This document shows, in pieces, positions 21,105 to 34,350 of a stretch of DNA of 64,000 bases. This DNA is from Aldrovandia affinis. Its lineage: Eukaryota; Chordata; Actinopteri; Notacanthiformes; Halosauridae. The stretch's first letter is position 1; every line of letters starts with the position of its first letter. The stretch spans positions 186,001-250,000 of the forward strand of contig JAINUG010000382.1 in the NCBI GenBank assembly GCA_029706075.1, given 5' to 3'. Position numbers and translations under genes: made by a program. The notes beneath the pieces are model-generated. The model was not told the DNA's origin. It saw only the letters and a program-made list of their open reading frames with translations, and made no database searches.

Positions 21105-24100
21105 TTGTACTCTCTTTAATTTTGACAAAATGTAATATGGAAACAGCAAACCCAAGTCTTCACCCAAGTGTTTGGTATATTGCAAGTCATATTGTATTAT
21201 GCACTATGTATTTACAAAATCACAATATTATGTTTGTCCATGTTGTGCAGCCCTGATTTAAAATACATTCCAAATACCTTGATCAAACCTTATGCCCAAG
21301 AATGTGGACCAGTGGAAGCAATGAAAGGCTCATCCTTATTAACCCCACCACACATATCAATTCTCAACAGTTGCCGGATAAAAGGCCACGCAGTCAGTGA
21401 TAACATTTCACATTGAATTAGTAATGATGATCATGACGGTAAAAAACAAAAACACTTGATGAGCACTTGATTGACTTCAGGCCAGATTTCAAAACTGGAG
21501 GATTTCAGGGACCTTCTGAGGAATCAGTATTCCACTGCATCCCCAGTTGCTAGGCAACAATATCAACACCCTCTTCATGCATGACTGGCTAGTGAGATCT
21601 TGGACTCTTACACATCTCCTACTGATCCCCCCCAAACTAATGCAAAAATATCTGCCTTGAATTTACAATTACAGTAGGCTTCAGTGACCAGTTATAAACC
21701 AATTGGCAGTAGGGGATTCGTGAGCTGGTTACATGTCTATAAGCTTGGTCTAAACTGAATATCACTGAATATAGCTGAAAAGCAATAATGGAACTGTTTT
21801 CCACTGTATGTGCACACCCCAGCCAAGAACATCCTTTGCCAAAAATGATAGATAATATGATAGAATGATAGAAATTTGGCCAATCCTATAAACCGTTCCT
21901 GATAGGGTAACCTTGCCTGTTAGCATGTTGGCCTTATTGATTGGGGTGACAGCTACGTATGCCATCCACAAAGTTACAGGTCGGTGGGGTATCCGCCATA
22001 CCAATATTGAACCAAGAGTTCAGGCATTTGTGGTGCTTGGCCCCCTTAATAATACATCTATTAAAATATACCACACCATGTTTACTTCTCCCTGTCTTCT
22101 TCTGTATTTTTTGGTTTGTTGTCCGTTGACAACATTTTCTGAGGGCGATAGAAATGGGTGAAGACCTTGGGCTCTGTTCACTATAACCACAGCTCAAAGG
22201 AACTCTAATTACCGTCAGGCTGTACCAGGAAAGCGCACCATGACCTTGATCTACAATGGTATCATATCGGAGAGTTAATTACCAGAGCCTGAAAGCAGGT
22301 GAATTAACGAACAAACAAACAAACTCTACACCGTCACAAGCAGACACCATGGAGGAGAACTATCTGCTCGCTCTCTCTGTTCTTAAAAATGAGAGGGAGA
22401 GGAGAAAAATAAGAGGAACGTTTTTGGGGGGGCGTACGCAGCACACGATCCTAAGCATTGAGTGGGAGACGGGGCTTTGGAGCAGAGAGCTGACTTCAGA
22501 CCACACTGTGGCACATAATTGCTTTCCATGATCTGTGTGACCCTGGCAGACTTGCGCCACTCCCTCACCTCTTTGCAGAAGACAGACTTGTAACCAGAAT
22601 GCTACAGGTTTGGGGCCTGGGTGGAGTTGTACTGAGGTAATGAACCAAAATGTGTTATTTTGATATCAAGCTGTATAAATAAACATTAGAACAAAAGTGT
22701 AGACTATGGTACTCTAAAAATATATGTTTAGAGTACCATATGTATCTGTGTCCTATGTGAGTATTTTTCCTTGCAATTATGTGCAAAATCCAATGCGAAT
22801 TAATGATCTGACATTAGCTATCAGATCACAATTTCCCATTATTGGGAATTATTTGGATTCCGTCAGCTCTGACCAGGACACCACGCCATCATGTCATTGA
22901 GCTTCTGTCCTCAAACTCTGGCCCCTGGTCACTGCCTCATGAATCATTAAATCCAATATTGGTATGGAAATACAGGCATGATTAATACGCTGTTTACTCC
23001 CAGGAGCGGCGGAGCAATTTATAACATAAACATGCAGCTTAATCTACATGTCATCCCTTTTAAACAGCTATTTGAGCTATCGGGGAATGCAAAGGAAAGG
23101 TCTGCACCCCGATTTCTTGGTAGTAAGGGACCATATTTTATTTATTGGGGTGGGGTGCTGGAGCAAAATGGAAGGGTGGGGTTGTGCGTTTTTTTTTGCA
23201 ATGGGGGTGGGGGTGGGGGGGGTCTTGCATATTTTGGGAGGTAGAGGGGGGGGGAAATTATCCATAGCATGCAATTTTGTGTCATGTTGTGATACCCACT
23301 ACTGGTGCTGTGTCACTGGTTCTCTGGCTCAGCACTGGTGGATTCTAGTTGGCCAAAATCTATACACTGATTGGTGGAAAGGCATTGAGTGTGAAAGGTC
23401 ACGTCATCGTAAATGAGCCTTTTCTTCAGCGTTTTGTTTCCGGCCAGATCCTGTCCACAATTTTTATTGACAATTTTGCTGATGAACGATAATGGATTTG
23501 GGTCCATATTTTTGTGCAATGAAATCCTCAGGCCCCCTTTAAAAGGGAGGGAGATTTAGTCAATGTTCATTCATTAATCCTGCCCCTAAACTGTTCATGC
23601 ATTGACTCAGTGAGGCAAAACCACAGAGCTGTGATTAATGAGCGCAGTGTCTCGCACACACCGGATGGTGATTGCTAATTGTGGTTTATGGATTTTGGAT
23701 CATTTGGGAAAATGGCTAGGGATACGCAGGATTATTATTTCTCCCACACCCAGCATTTTCTTCTCTTTTTGGGGATGGGGATGGGGGGCCGGGGGTTATT
23801 CGGAACTGTTTCCCTAGAGGATCCTTCCTTGCCCCTCTGGTTCAAAAGCAGAGAGATGGTTTCCCTGTAGTAGTCCACACAACATTACAGATTCCTGAGG
23901 ACTAAATTGTACCGCTCAACCATTTCACAAACAATGCAGAGCAATCATTTTGGTCATCAAATAAAGTTCTACCGCATAAATTGCCCACCCCTCATCTTAA
24001 TTTTTGCATAATGTGCACGATATATACTGAAATGATTCAGGTTAAGGTTAAAAAACGTTTTTTCTTTCTCCATTGTCCCACTCGATCATGCTTCACAGCT

Positions 24101-27100
24101 GTCCTGTATCTTTCCTCTCTACTGCTGATTCTGAGTGTATCGGAAAGGATGGTAACATGCAGGGATCAAACACCAGGCACTGTGTGTTTTCACAGGAACC
24201 TCACTCCCGCTGCAATGCTGGTGCTGACCCGGCTTTGACCCTGTGCTTTGCATGCAGGTCCACGAGACAATGGACGGTGAGAAGGGCCAGTCTGTGACAG
24301 GTGAGAAATCCTTGAAAACTGGAAATGGCAGGTTTTAGTTGACAAATAATGTGGGTGCATTTTTTTGCCTCTGTTCATGTGCATGTGTTCAGTTGGCAGC
24401 TGTCGGTTTTTGATGAACGCGATGAAAGGCAGCTACCTTCAGATACTGTGCAGTGGAGGTTTCAGACAGAATCCCCAGGCCAATAGCCCATGCCCAGAAC
24501 TCCCACAGAGGACATCAATTCTATACAATTGTCTCTCCTAGTGCTCCACCAGCACCGCTGCCAATCTATACAGAGCACAAACTCCAAAGTCGACAAATCA
24601 GAACACATACATTTACTTCTGGAAATAAAGGAAACAAAGGAGAATATAGGCACTGCTCTGGAGGTCACTGCGATGGCGCATTGTGGAATACAAGCACCTG
24701 TTCTTGCAATGGTACAGAAAAGCGTGATGTAGTAGACCTCATCTCCTGGAGCCATAAGAACAGCTTTATTGGCCCTCATTGTGAGGGACCTGGGTATTTT
24801 CACAGTAAGCCAATCACTTTAACTGTAGCAAAATGTTAATGTATCAGTCAGCATTGTTCTAGGGTAGATATGTATTTGAGTGCTTTGAAAAATGTGATGC
24901 AAATCAGGACAACAACAGCCGACCATGACTCTAAGTGAGCCTCCTTCCATTTAATAGAATTCCTTGACAATTTGTGCTGATTGTCAGAGATCTATGAATA
25001 TCAAACTTGTGTGCCAAAATGACAAACTCAAATGCCCAAAATTCAAGGGGCCAAAACTCCAGATACAAATGGCTGATACACAGTCTGACACACAGACTGG
25101 AGAGTGCCCAGATGGGCTGATGAGGGGGGAAAAAAAGCCCAAAGCCAGTTCACAGTACATGTTGGAGTCTCTGACCCATTTTTAACCATGAGGGACCGCT
25201 AACTCTCCATCTGCACTTTCCGAATTAGTCGCTTGGAATTATTGCAGACACATTTGTCACACACATCTGTTTCTCAAATGTCCTCTTGCAACTGAACAGT
25301 TGCAATTAGTCCCAAATACTCTGATGTTTTGAAAAACAGAAACCATGGCAACAGGTTTATGTGCTGTCAGGTTGAAACAAGATATTATCCCATTGCCATG
25401 TTTTTAGAGCACGCCATGCGTGAACTGCCCCAGCCAGCTCACTGCACAATTTAATCTCCACCATAAGCACCCCGGCGGGGTGGGGTGGAGGGCTGGCAGG
25501 GTTCACCCAAGTGGTTTTTGCACACAGCGCTCATTGACGATGCACTCAATACCACAATGGCAGCGGTGCCGGCAGCGAGCTGACTCACTTCTCCGACTCA
25601 CATCGGCTGATAACATAAGCAGCAGTCACCGACGCGAAAAGGATGGGAGCTTCTCCTTCTTTTTTTTTTACATTGGAACGCTCGACTTGTGTCTATATCG
25701 GCACATGCCTGCTGCCTCTGTGGAATTAGATGGAGCTAATGCATTTAAATGAGATGCATGAAGCTGTGGCGTATCGGACATCGATGACCTGCACTGTTAG
25801 TCATACCAACGGAAGGAATGGGCTGTGATTCTATCCCCTTTTCCTACTCGCTCATCCAAAAATTATTCCCACCCCGTTTGCCTTCCACCTTGTTAGCAAT
25901 GCATCACAACACTTTTTATTTTATTGCAAAGCTCCAAAGGAGGGCCATGAGACATTTTACAGAGAGATGAAAGAAGTCTCTGATCTGCATTTAAGGCAGA
26001 ACCTTAGTTAAATAAATCACCTTTAAGATTGAGCTGCTTTCAACAGCAACATTTTAGGTACTAAATGAAGAATGAATGTGCCCACGTTGTCTTGAATACG
26101 GTTATACATCATTGGGATAGCTCTATGCCTTTCATGGTCCAGTCGAGGAGAAAAAAAACATTTGGCTGGGCTCAGGGAGGCTTCAAAGCCTAAGCCAGAC
26201 AAGACTATAAGATAATCAGAGGAACAGACCAAAGAGCAACTTGAGGGCAGGCACCAGCAAAAACGAATGCAGATTTGGATTCAGCACCCAAAAGTTAGCT
26301 AGAATCTGTTGAAAAACCCCATGCAAGAAAAATCGTGTTGACCAGTGATTTATTTTTAATTATTATTATTATTATTATTTTTACCTCTGGCAGTTTACCG
26401 CTTACCTTTGTACCATTTCAGGTTATTCACTGGATTTGAACTGCTTACATTTAAGTAAAAACTGGAAAATGGGAGTGTTCTAAAGCTTTTGACCAGTAGT
26501 GTAAGTACATATTCATTTATCAGTAACAGCACAGTGCATAATTGTGCAGCCAACTGGTTAGCTACTTTTGTAGCTTTATCTGACATTCTATGACAAGGTT
26601 AAGTTGGGTAGCTAATTCACTTATTTTAAAGTGACTGCACTATTGCTTTAAGCAAAGCTGGTGTACTACATGAATGCATTGTGTAACGCACTGTATTTAC
26701 TGGACATATGCACAACTGTGGGTAACATCTGTATGAAAGTATGATTTGATTACCTTTCAGTGAAAAAAGTCTGGCAATTGAATCCAAAAAACTATGTTTT
26801 AAGTGTGAGGCAAAAGCTGAAAAAGACAAGAAATTCACACAAGCACCTCAACCATTATCTTGACCCATGCACTGACAAGTCTTCCAACACAATGCTTTGA
26901 TACATGCTACTGTACTGTAACTATATTGGTTTATTTCAAACAGTGTACTTACCATTGAGCACCTATGTTGGATTACCTAACACCTATTACTCTTACCAGA
27001 GGAGAATTGTCCTCTGGTATGATACCTACTGGCCACCCCCACCTCCGGTTCAAGGACCTCTGTAAAAAAGACCTCCAGTGTTTTGGAATCGATGTGAATA

Positions 27101-27800
27101 CCTGGGAAGACACTGCCCAAGATTGCCCTCCCCGGCAACAGACCATACAAGATGGACTGCTGAAAAGCGAAGCCACCCTGGCGCAACACAGAGACACAAA
27201 ACATCAGCAAAACCTGCCTCTCAAGGATTGGAGTTCACAGCCACCAAAACCTGACTCCAATGCACAAGAATCTATGGTCTCGTGATGCCGATGACGACGG
27301 CAAATTACTTGCATGGCTGTGTATGGCAGGAAATATGAATTCCTTTCCTGAAATGAGATTATTGTAAGATGTTATGTAGTGAGCCAAAAGAAAACCTCTC
27401 GATTATTTAACGGATGCTTCAGGACACTCAATGTTGGAGTAGAGGGAACTCGATCAGTGAGCTGTTAGACTAATATGGAGAGTGGAGTGGGGGGGACCGT
27501 GTGGCCCTGAGAGGGCTCTGTGAAACACTACTTTGAGGCAACACTTGATAGAACAACTGACTCTGTGTGGCTCTGCAATTCCATGCCCTGAATGATCAAT
27601 CCCCTTAAAAGGGTGCCGCCGTGTTCAACAATAGACCAGTGAGCCACTCGGTCAAGTGTAACATAACTTTTTCACTCCACATCAAGACAGTGAAAATAAT
27701 CTAACACAGCACTCGGATGTTTTAATATTTACAGGGTAAATAAACAGACAGACTAAAGGTCCTATTCATCCCTCCTGAGTTCTTCGTTATGAATACATCA
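21105..27800. other. Intergenic stretch with no supported gene
   Basis: No gene, exon or clear mobile element was recognised in this 6.7 kb. Notable composition only: G-rich tracts at 23203-23255 and 23771-23795, and a TTA run at about 26361-26380. The open frames here lack recognisable motifs. Confidence 0.5.
23771..23795 (+). other. Potential G-quadruplex
   Basis: Four G runs of 4, 4, 6 and 5 bases are separated by 2-base loops (AT, AT, CC). This fits the standard G-quadruplex pattern on the plus strand. Function is unknown. Confidence 0.6.
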
Positions 27801-27829
27801 TTTGAAGAGGATTTCCTTTTCGTACCTCT

Positions 27830-28016
27830 GAATTGTGGCTACAGATTTACCTACAGGGTCCTAGTTTAACTATGTGGTTGCTCCTAGCACCCAGGAATTG
27901 TACTTCCCACTAGGGTGGCTTTCAGCTAAACTGTTCTTGACTACGGTTAACACTTTGTTGTACGTCGATCTGGATAAGAGCGTCTGCCAAATGCCTGTAA
28001 TGTAATGTAATGTAAT
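27830..28016 (+). mobile_element. L2/SINE 3' tail fragment
   Basis: It ends with TCTGGATAAGAGCGTCTGCC, then AAATGCCTGTAATG and TGTAA-type repeats to 28016. This is the standard 3' terminus of L2-type elements and their SINE partners. The hairpin at 27967-27981 has one broken pair. The upstream boundary is uncertain. Confidence 0.7.
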
Positions 28017-28485
28017 CTCTCAGCCAGAAGTTCCCAACATTTCATATTCAGTTAATTACCAAACCTACAATCTATTACAACTGAACAGTATCAAGTAGGC
28101 TATGGGACTCACTTTAACAAGACTCATTTATCTGCTCACTCAAGTTCTTGAGATGGAAGACTCAGAGTATGACTTACGTCCAGCTGTTGGTTTCAGTGAG
28201 AAATCTAGACAAGCAGGCCTTTGCTGGGGAGAAGCCCATGAAGAGGGATCTGCCAGTGATCCTTCCTGCCAAGAATCCTGTGTCCCCTCACAGTCAAAAT
28301 GCAGCTGAAGGACGCCCGCCTGCCATGTGGCCAGCTATTCCATGAAGGATGCCACCCCAGCAACGGACCAGCTGGGCACTCCACACTCACTCCAGTCTTC
28401 AACTCATCCAGAGCCTATTGACACCCATGTGTTAAGACGCCCAGTGATAACACCACACACACACAATTTGTGTGAGTACTGCATG

Positions 28486-29272
28486 TAGGGTTGCAAAGGG
28501 CTGGAACGTTTCCAGTAAATTTCCTTTAAAAGCATGTGCCCATCAGGAAAAGCATGTAGTATTAAACTTTTTTTTTACAGGCCATCTTAAAATTATTAAC
28601 AGTTCGAGTCTAAAGTTGGAGTCTTAAATAATTAAACTATTTAGTATTTTCTATATCTATATACTTTAGTTTTTTTAATCACAAACTTTACTGTGTCTGG
28701 AAGACAGTGTCCTCCTGGCAAGGTGGATGAGCAATTTGCTACCCCTATTGGTGAGGCAATGTTCTGCATGCACAGTTCATGCTTCCATCACGATTATCCA
28801 TAAAACATTTAGTCAGAGTATCCTACCCTCTACAATCATGTTTCTCAACCGCAGTTTGGCACAGACACATGCCATCGTAATTTATGTCAATTGTTAATGG
28901 TATAATAGAGTGATGATATTGTCCAAAATTGTCTGAATAGAACATTGGTTACTTGATCTAGTAACTATGCTTGCTGCCTATATTGTAGCTAAACTTAGCA
29001 AGCATTTATGCACTGTTGAAAGACTAGTCACTTGCCTTTAATTAGATGTTATAACTTGCAAGTTCAATAAAGTTCAAAATAATCATTATGATAAAGCTTG
29101 GGAAACCTTTTTTCATTGTATGGAACAGTACCTGTCTTATGATTATAAATTCCCATTAAATTCCCATAAATTCCATAAAAATTCCCATAAATTCCATAAA
29201 AATTCATAAATTCCATAAAAATTCCCATGGAAAGTTTACAATTTTTAAAATTCCTGAAATTTCGCAACCCTA
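28486..29272. mobile_element. TIR element with degenerate ends
   Basis: The left end TAGGGTTGCAAAGG is inverted at the right end (TTTCGCAACCCTA, 29260-29272). Inside the right end are tandem ATTCCCATAAATTCCATAAA-like copies (29145-29225). No transposase is present. It is probably a non-autonomous DNA transposon of about 790 bp. No target duplication was confirmed. Confidence 0.55.
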
Positions 29273-29768
29273 ACCCTATTTTTTAAATGTTTTCCATGGC
29301 TGTGAATGTTGGGGTAATCATCTGGTGCACAAAAAAGAAAAAAACACATGAAAAGAGAAGAATCTCGATTCAGTTTAATACTTTATTAAGATCAGTTATC
29401 CAGCCGTTTGTCCTGAAGCTTTCAAACAAAAAATAAGAGCGAGTAACAATGCTTATAAAATTGAACCTGACCGAGCAGGGATAAGACATTGGGTGGAATC
29501 ATTTTAGACACCCGCATTCCTGTTAGTAAACAATTATCTTGGTTGCTTAAAAAAATAAATGAATAAACAAGTGTATCTGCGTAGGCGGACTGTGAGCTTT
29601 AAATAATTTCAAAATATCAGGCAGTTTCTGGAACATACAGTTGGCAGGACTGGTTTGGAATCCCTCTAAACAAAATATGTAATAAAATAAATAATAATGT
29701 TTTAAAAATATCAAATGGACAGCAAAATAAGTATAATTTATAAAAGAAAGAATATAATAATAACATAA

Positions 29769-29769
29769 C

Positions 29770-29804
<35 letters not shown>
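29769..29804. repeat. (AAT)n microsatellite
   Basis: A run of about 12 AAT units. Confidence 0.97.
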
Positions 29805-29806
<2 letters not shown>

Positions 29807-29829
29807 GTGGCACTCCACAGCAGAGAATA

Positions 29830-31949
29830 TTACAGGATATTTTATATCTAGACTAGAATAAATTTCCTGGTAATGCGCTTATTTCAAAGCGTTGTTACAT
29901 TCCTGGCACGTACCATTCCAAGAAGCAACATGTACAATTCCAACCAAATGTGTTTTTATTGCTTAAACAAACACTGCATAATCCCCCCCACCAACTGCGC
30001 AATCCTTTCAGATAAGTGGAAGAAAAAGAATATGTACAGCAAGCAGAGTAATGGGTACCCCAAAGTGTACCCCTCCCACCCCCATTTAAACAACACATTG
30101 GTAGTGCCAGTGATATCCTGGTGAAGACATTCCATACTACATTACAAACACACACTATGTTAAAATTTAATGGGAGTCTGACCTGGGAGCTGAATAAAAA
30201 AATCACCAAAAAGACTCTCTTGTTCAAATATCAAATTGGGGTTTGCTGAATTCAGCATCAGAATTGTTTTGTTTTATTTTGTTGTAGTTGAGTAAACTGT
30301 GTACTGAGTTGTCATGTTGTGCACTACACCTTCAAATGTATTAAACTACTGTACACTACTGTAACAATTCCCACTAAACTACATATTTACTTACAATAGA
30401 AATGTTCATAACAAAGATTTTCTTCCATGTTAAGTTCAACCAATAAAAAGAAATGCTATTGTATTAACCCTTTAATTTCAAACATGTATCATTGTATATA
30501 GACTTCATAGACTTCATGACAGCTTACCGTAAAAGACACAGAGTAATAAAATAAGTAAGACAGGGCTTATTCTCAAATATTCGTATTTATGCTAGTAAAA
30601 TACTCACCTGGCAAACTGTACAAAGAAAAAATGTTCCCTGCAATGTTAGTTTGGCTCTGTAGATGCAACAAAAGTGTATACACTTTCTTGGAACCATAAT
30701 ATGTTTCAGAAAATAATTATGTGGGTATTACAGCAAAATATAACAAATACTGACCACACATTAAATGTAATATATACACTAATGAAATAATTTTCCTTTT
30801 TACATGTTTGCAATGAGAATAGTAAATTGGATAGAAATTCAAGGTAACAAATGTATCTTAATAAAGGATTTCAGAAACGTATGTATGCCCAATATATTGT
30901 ATGTATAATTGAAAAAAATAACATTTTTTAATATCTACCTAACTGTAAGATGTTGAAAACAAATACAACATACATCAAAAATATATGTTTAAACATTCAA
31001 ATTTGTCCATATACATTACTGCAAAGTAAATATGAATGTAAATCAAATAGAAATACTGCTTAAAATATTAGTGTGACATATATCTTTAAGTGAAGCACTT
31101 GTAGGTGTTTTGGTCCTTTAAGAGTTCACTAACAGAACCCATGACTGAGCCTTGAAATTGTCCTATAAGAGTTACCGTTAGAGGGCACCTAGAGCCGTTT
31201 TATATCAAATTATTAAATGTTTGCCTTGAAATGGCCATTTGACATAATGGTGTATATCTAATTTGAAATAGTTTTATGGAAAACGTCACAATAAGGATCA
31301 CAAAATGAACCTCAGGGACAGTGTTTAGTTGGCCGTTCCAAGTATGCACCAAGTAAATCAGTCTTAGCAGGACTGATTTATAAGTGCTTGCTGTGTCCAC
31401 CTAAACACTTTCCCTCATTTTTACTTTCACATAGAATCACTCTAGATGTATTTTAATACTACAAACAGCAAATATCTAGACAAACACTGAAAGAAGAGAT
31501 CAAATCGAGAAGCATAATTGCATACAGTACGGGGATTTTACCATGATCTTTTACAGTATCTTACAGTCCAAAATATTGAAAAGATATTTTGGTTTTCCAT
31601 TTCTAGCTTTTCCAATGCGGGGAATCATCATCACATGACGATAAACCATATGAACACAAGCTTTTAAAAAAATGATAAATAACAGTGTCACCCAAGAAAT
31701 TCATTACAGTTTGCATGAAAATAAACACATACTTACAGCTGCATGTGTCATTCGAAAAGCACTGCTGAGATGTAAATTGTGGAATATAAAAACAAACAAA
31801 CAAACAAAAGAAAAACAAGGTCTAAAAATAATTCCAGTGCTTTGCCTGTCCTATGCCAATTCACCAAAGCACGTAGGTTAGCAGTTACCGGTTGTGTTTG
31901 GCATGTCTTCAATCCTGTATTAAGGATACATTGCACTGTGATCTGGAAC
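29830..31949 (-). other. gabra2: Probable gabra2 3' UTR and downstream flank
   Basis: This lies immediately after the gabra2 stop on the minus strand. It is strongly AT-rich and free of recognised mobile elements, unlike its surroundings, which suits a long neuronal 3' UTR. Minus-strand AATAAA candidates fall at 30273-30278 and 29955-29960, and another lies further out at 29392-29397. Which is used cannot be told from the sequence. Confidence 0.4.
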
Positions 31950-32255
31950 TTACTTAGAGGGCACCATGTCCTTGATGACAGGTTCTCTGTTTAGATATGT
32001 AGCCCAGTATACCAGATTGAAGCTTCCAAAGAGGACAGGGAACATAATCCGGGACATACGGTCGATTTTGCTCACGCTGTTGAAGGTCTTCTTGTTCTCC
32101 ACGGGCTTGGCTTCGGGCCTCACCTTGTTGGGGTCTGTGGTGCCACCCTTGGAGATGGTGGGCAGGATCGAGTCCTTGGTGATGTTGGGCGCGTAGTTGG
32201 CCACTGCCACTGCGTACGCATTGTTCTTCTTCATGACCGAGGCCTTCTCCTTTTT
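31950..32255 (-). CDS. gabra2: GABA-A receptor alpha-2 subunit, final coding exon (TM4)
   Basis: It encodes the M3-M4 loop and TM4: [20 protein letters not shown], then [56 protein letters not shown] and the end IKDMVPSK with stop TAA at 31952-31950. [14 protein letters not shown] and the KKEKASVM junction single out alpha-2; alpha-1, alpha-3 and alpha-5 have different loops. Acceptor CCATAG precedes AAA-AAG in phase 0, continuing VVNEK from the previous exon. Alpha-2 forms the GABA site with beta and the benzodiazepine site with gamma. The C-terminal tail is longer than the mammalian alpha-2 end as I remember it. Confidence 0.97.
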   Translation of the reverse strand, partial: KKEKASVMKKNNAYAVAVANYAPNITKDSILPTISKGGTTDPNKVRPEAKPVENKKTFNSVSKIDRMSRIMFPVLFGSFNLVYWATYLNREPVIKDMVPSK

Positions 32256-33384
32256 CTATGGTAAAGTAAAAACACACATACGTATGCACTGGATGTAATG
32301 TCATAACATTTTATATAACATATAACATTATAACATTTTAATAATTTTTTTAAATAATTTGCAACCGGGGGTCCGTCATAATAATAGTTCCTTGGATAGG
32401 CCCATCTGTTCAACTCTCCTGTGGAGGCTACCAAGTTTTTGGACTCGCTGTGCCCGGAGTGCCCATCGCTACTTACTTTAATGGACAGCAACAATTGACT
32501 GCCCGGTGTTGCAAATTCCAGTGTCTTTAATCCGGTTTGCCATTTTTGTACTCTACTGCAGCAATGCTGGTCAGGTGATTATGTTATTGCTAGCTTGTCA
32601 TGGAAATGTTTAGCCAGGCAGGATGTAACATTAATTGTGTCTCATACTTAGTAGTTAAACTATGGTAGGCTACTGTGATTTTATAAGCTAATCTTAGCTA
32701 CCGGCTAAACTAGCAGATCTCATTGTAAACAGTTAAATACCCAGGTGGATTGTACTATCCACTACGTTGTTGGACCAGCCGCCTTATTGTTTGTTTCTGT
32801 GGGGTTAGTTGCAAGTTACAGGATGGAAGGGGGGGAGAAGCGAGTTTCTCATGTCCAGAGCCACCAAGACCATGGATCATTTTTGGGGAGGGTGTGCTGA
32901 ATCATTTTTTCTGCGCCATTTACCAGGTGGGAGGGCATGGGGGGACTGGGGATTTGGGGGGTGTTTGGGGAGTGGTGGGTGTTGTTGGAGACACAGCTTG
33001 GAATGTGGCTGCAGATGAAGTTGCTAACTTGCAAGCACAGGAATGTTGAATTGTACGGATTGTCTCCAAGGTCAAGGGAAGGAGGTTTGGAAAATGAAGA
33101 TAACAAAAGAAAATAAGAAAAGAAAAAGAATAGCTCCTTGGATTACGGAAAAGGCTGTTGTGCCTTTTTGCATCTAAATGCAAAATGCAGCCAACTGAAG
33201 GTGAGCTCCACCCACACACTCTGGCTTCTTAACTGGGAGGTAAAGCTACTTGTCTGAATGCTATCTGCACATGCTTTAGACACAAGCTTTCAAGCACATC
33301 AGATTTCACCAAAAAAAACCATTGGGTGTAAATTCATCCACATACTCAAAACCAGGTGAAAGGCACACCAATGCTCAGCTATTT

Positions 33385-33660
33385 TTAAAAGTTCATTCAT
33401 TCAGTCATTATCTAACTCACTTATTCCTGGTCAGGGTCACTGGAGCCTATCCCAGCATGCATTGGGTGAGAGATAAGAATGCATCCTGGCCAGGTCGCCA
33501 ATCCATCGCAGGACACATACACCATTCACTCACACACTCATACCTACAGGCAATTTAGACTCTCCAATTAGCCTAATGTGCAAGTCTTTGTACCGTGGGA
33601 GGAAACCGGAGTACCTGGAGGAAACCCACATGGACACGGGGAGAACTCCACACAGAAAGG
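33385..33660. mobile_element. Dispersed non-LTR 3' fragment (same family as 48.9 kb)
   Basis: It shares CTTATTCCTGGTCAGGGTC, the GCCAATCCATCGCAGG stretch, ATTTAGACTCTCCAATTAGC and GGAGAACTCCACACAGAAAG with the copy at 48895-49262. The right end is cut off at about 33660. It resembles a very common teleost repeat that I associate with RTE-type (Expander-like) LINE 3' ends; the family name is from memory. Confidence 0.75.
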
Positions 33661-34071
33661 CCTCGTTTAAGATAGAAGTTTAAAACGTTTAAGATAGAAA
33701 GGCATGTGCCCTGAGTCTTGCAATAACCTGGACAGGTTTCCTTTGTGGCAAAAATGTTTTCTCAGTGACAAAGTAATAAAACACTGTTCTGTAAACAGCC
33801 CCAATTTTAATTTTGAAGACATTAAGGAAATTCACCTTACCAGTCGCACCTCTCTGGTAGGACCGTTTGAACGGCAATGCAGGACATGCAGTGTTTATAT
33901 ATTAGAACTGTTGGCAGAATCAATACATCAATAGCTTTGGACCGCAACAGCCACGGGACACTTACAGTATGGACATATTTGTATGTCAAGGGAGACCACG
34001 CGTCACCTTCTGACCCAACTCCAAATGTTACGTTACAGATCCAGCATCCCCCAAAAGCAGACAATATAATA

Positions 34072-34162
34072 TAATATGTATATAATATAATAATATATAT
34101 GCCATTTTAGATAATATATAATATTTAATATGTATATAATATAATAATATATATGCCATTTT
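34072..34162. repeat. AT-rich tandem duplication, 54-bp period
   Basis: A 37-bp block beginning TAATATGTATATAATATAAT and ending ATATATGCCATTTT occurs at 34072 and again at 34126. The terminal ATATATGCCATTT is also how the nearby SINE tail begins on this strand. Confidence 0.85.
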
Positions 34163-34204
34163 GAGCCACACAGAACCATAATATAATACAGGAGGGAAAA
34201 TATC

Positions 34205-34350
34205 CACAGCCATTTAGCAGATGCTTTTATCCAAAGCTGCTGACTGCCAAAAATCACAGTAATGAATGCCACCATACATTTTTCAGGTATATCCCAATGG
34301 GAAACAAACCAATGCCCACAACCTGAATGGGAATGTCATTGTCATTCGTG
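34205..34350 (-). mobile_element. Decayed SINE
   Basis: It resembles the 11.35-kb SINE in order: hairpin GCTTT-GGATA-AAAGC (34223-34237), the ATGAATGC-CATACATTTTTCAG block, then a degraded head with CCCACAACCTGA. Confidence 0.7.

Noticed and set aside
29140-29225. CRISPR-like array
   Set aside because: Short AT-rich tandem copies inside a TIR element, no unique spacers; this is eukaryotic nuclear DNA.
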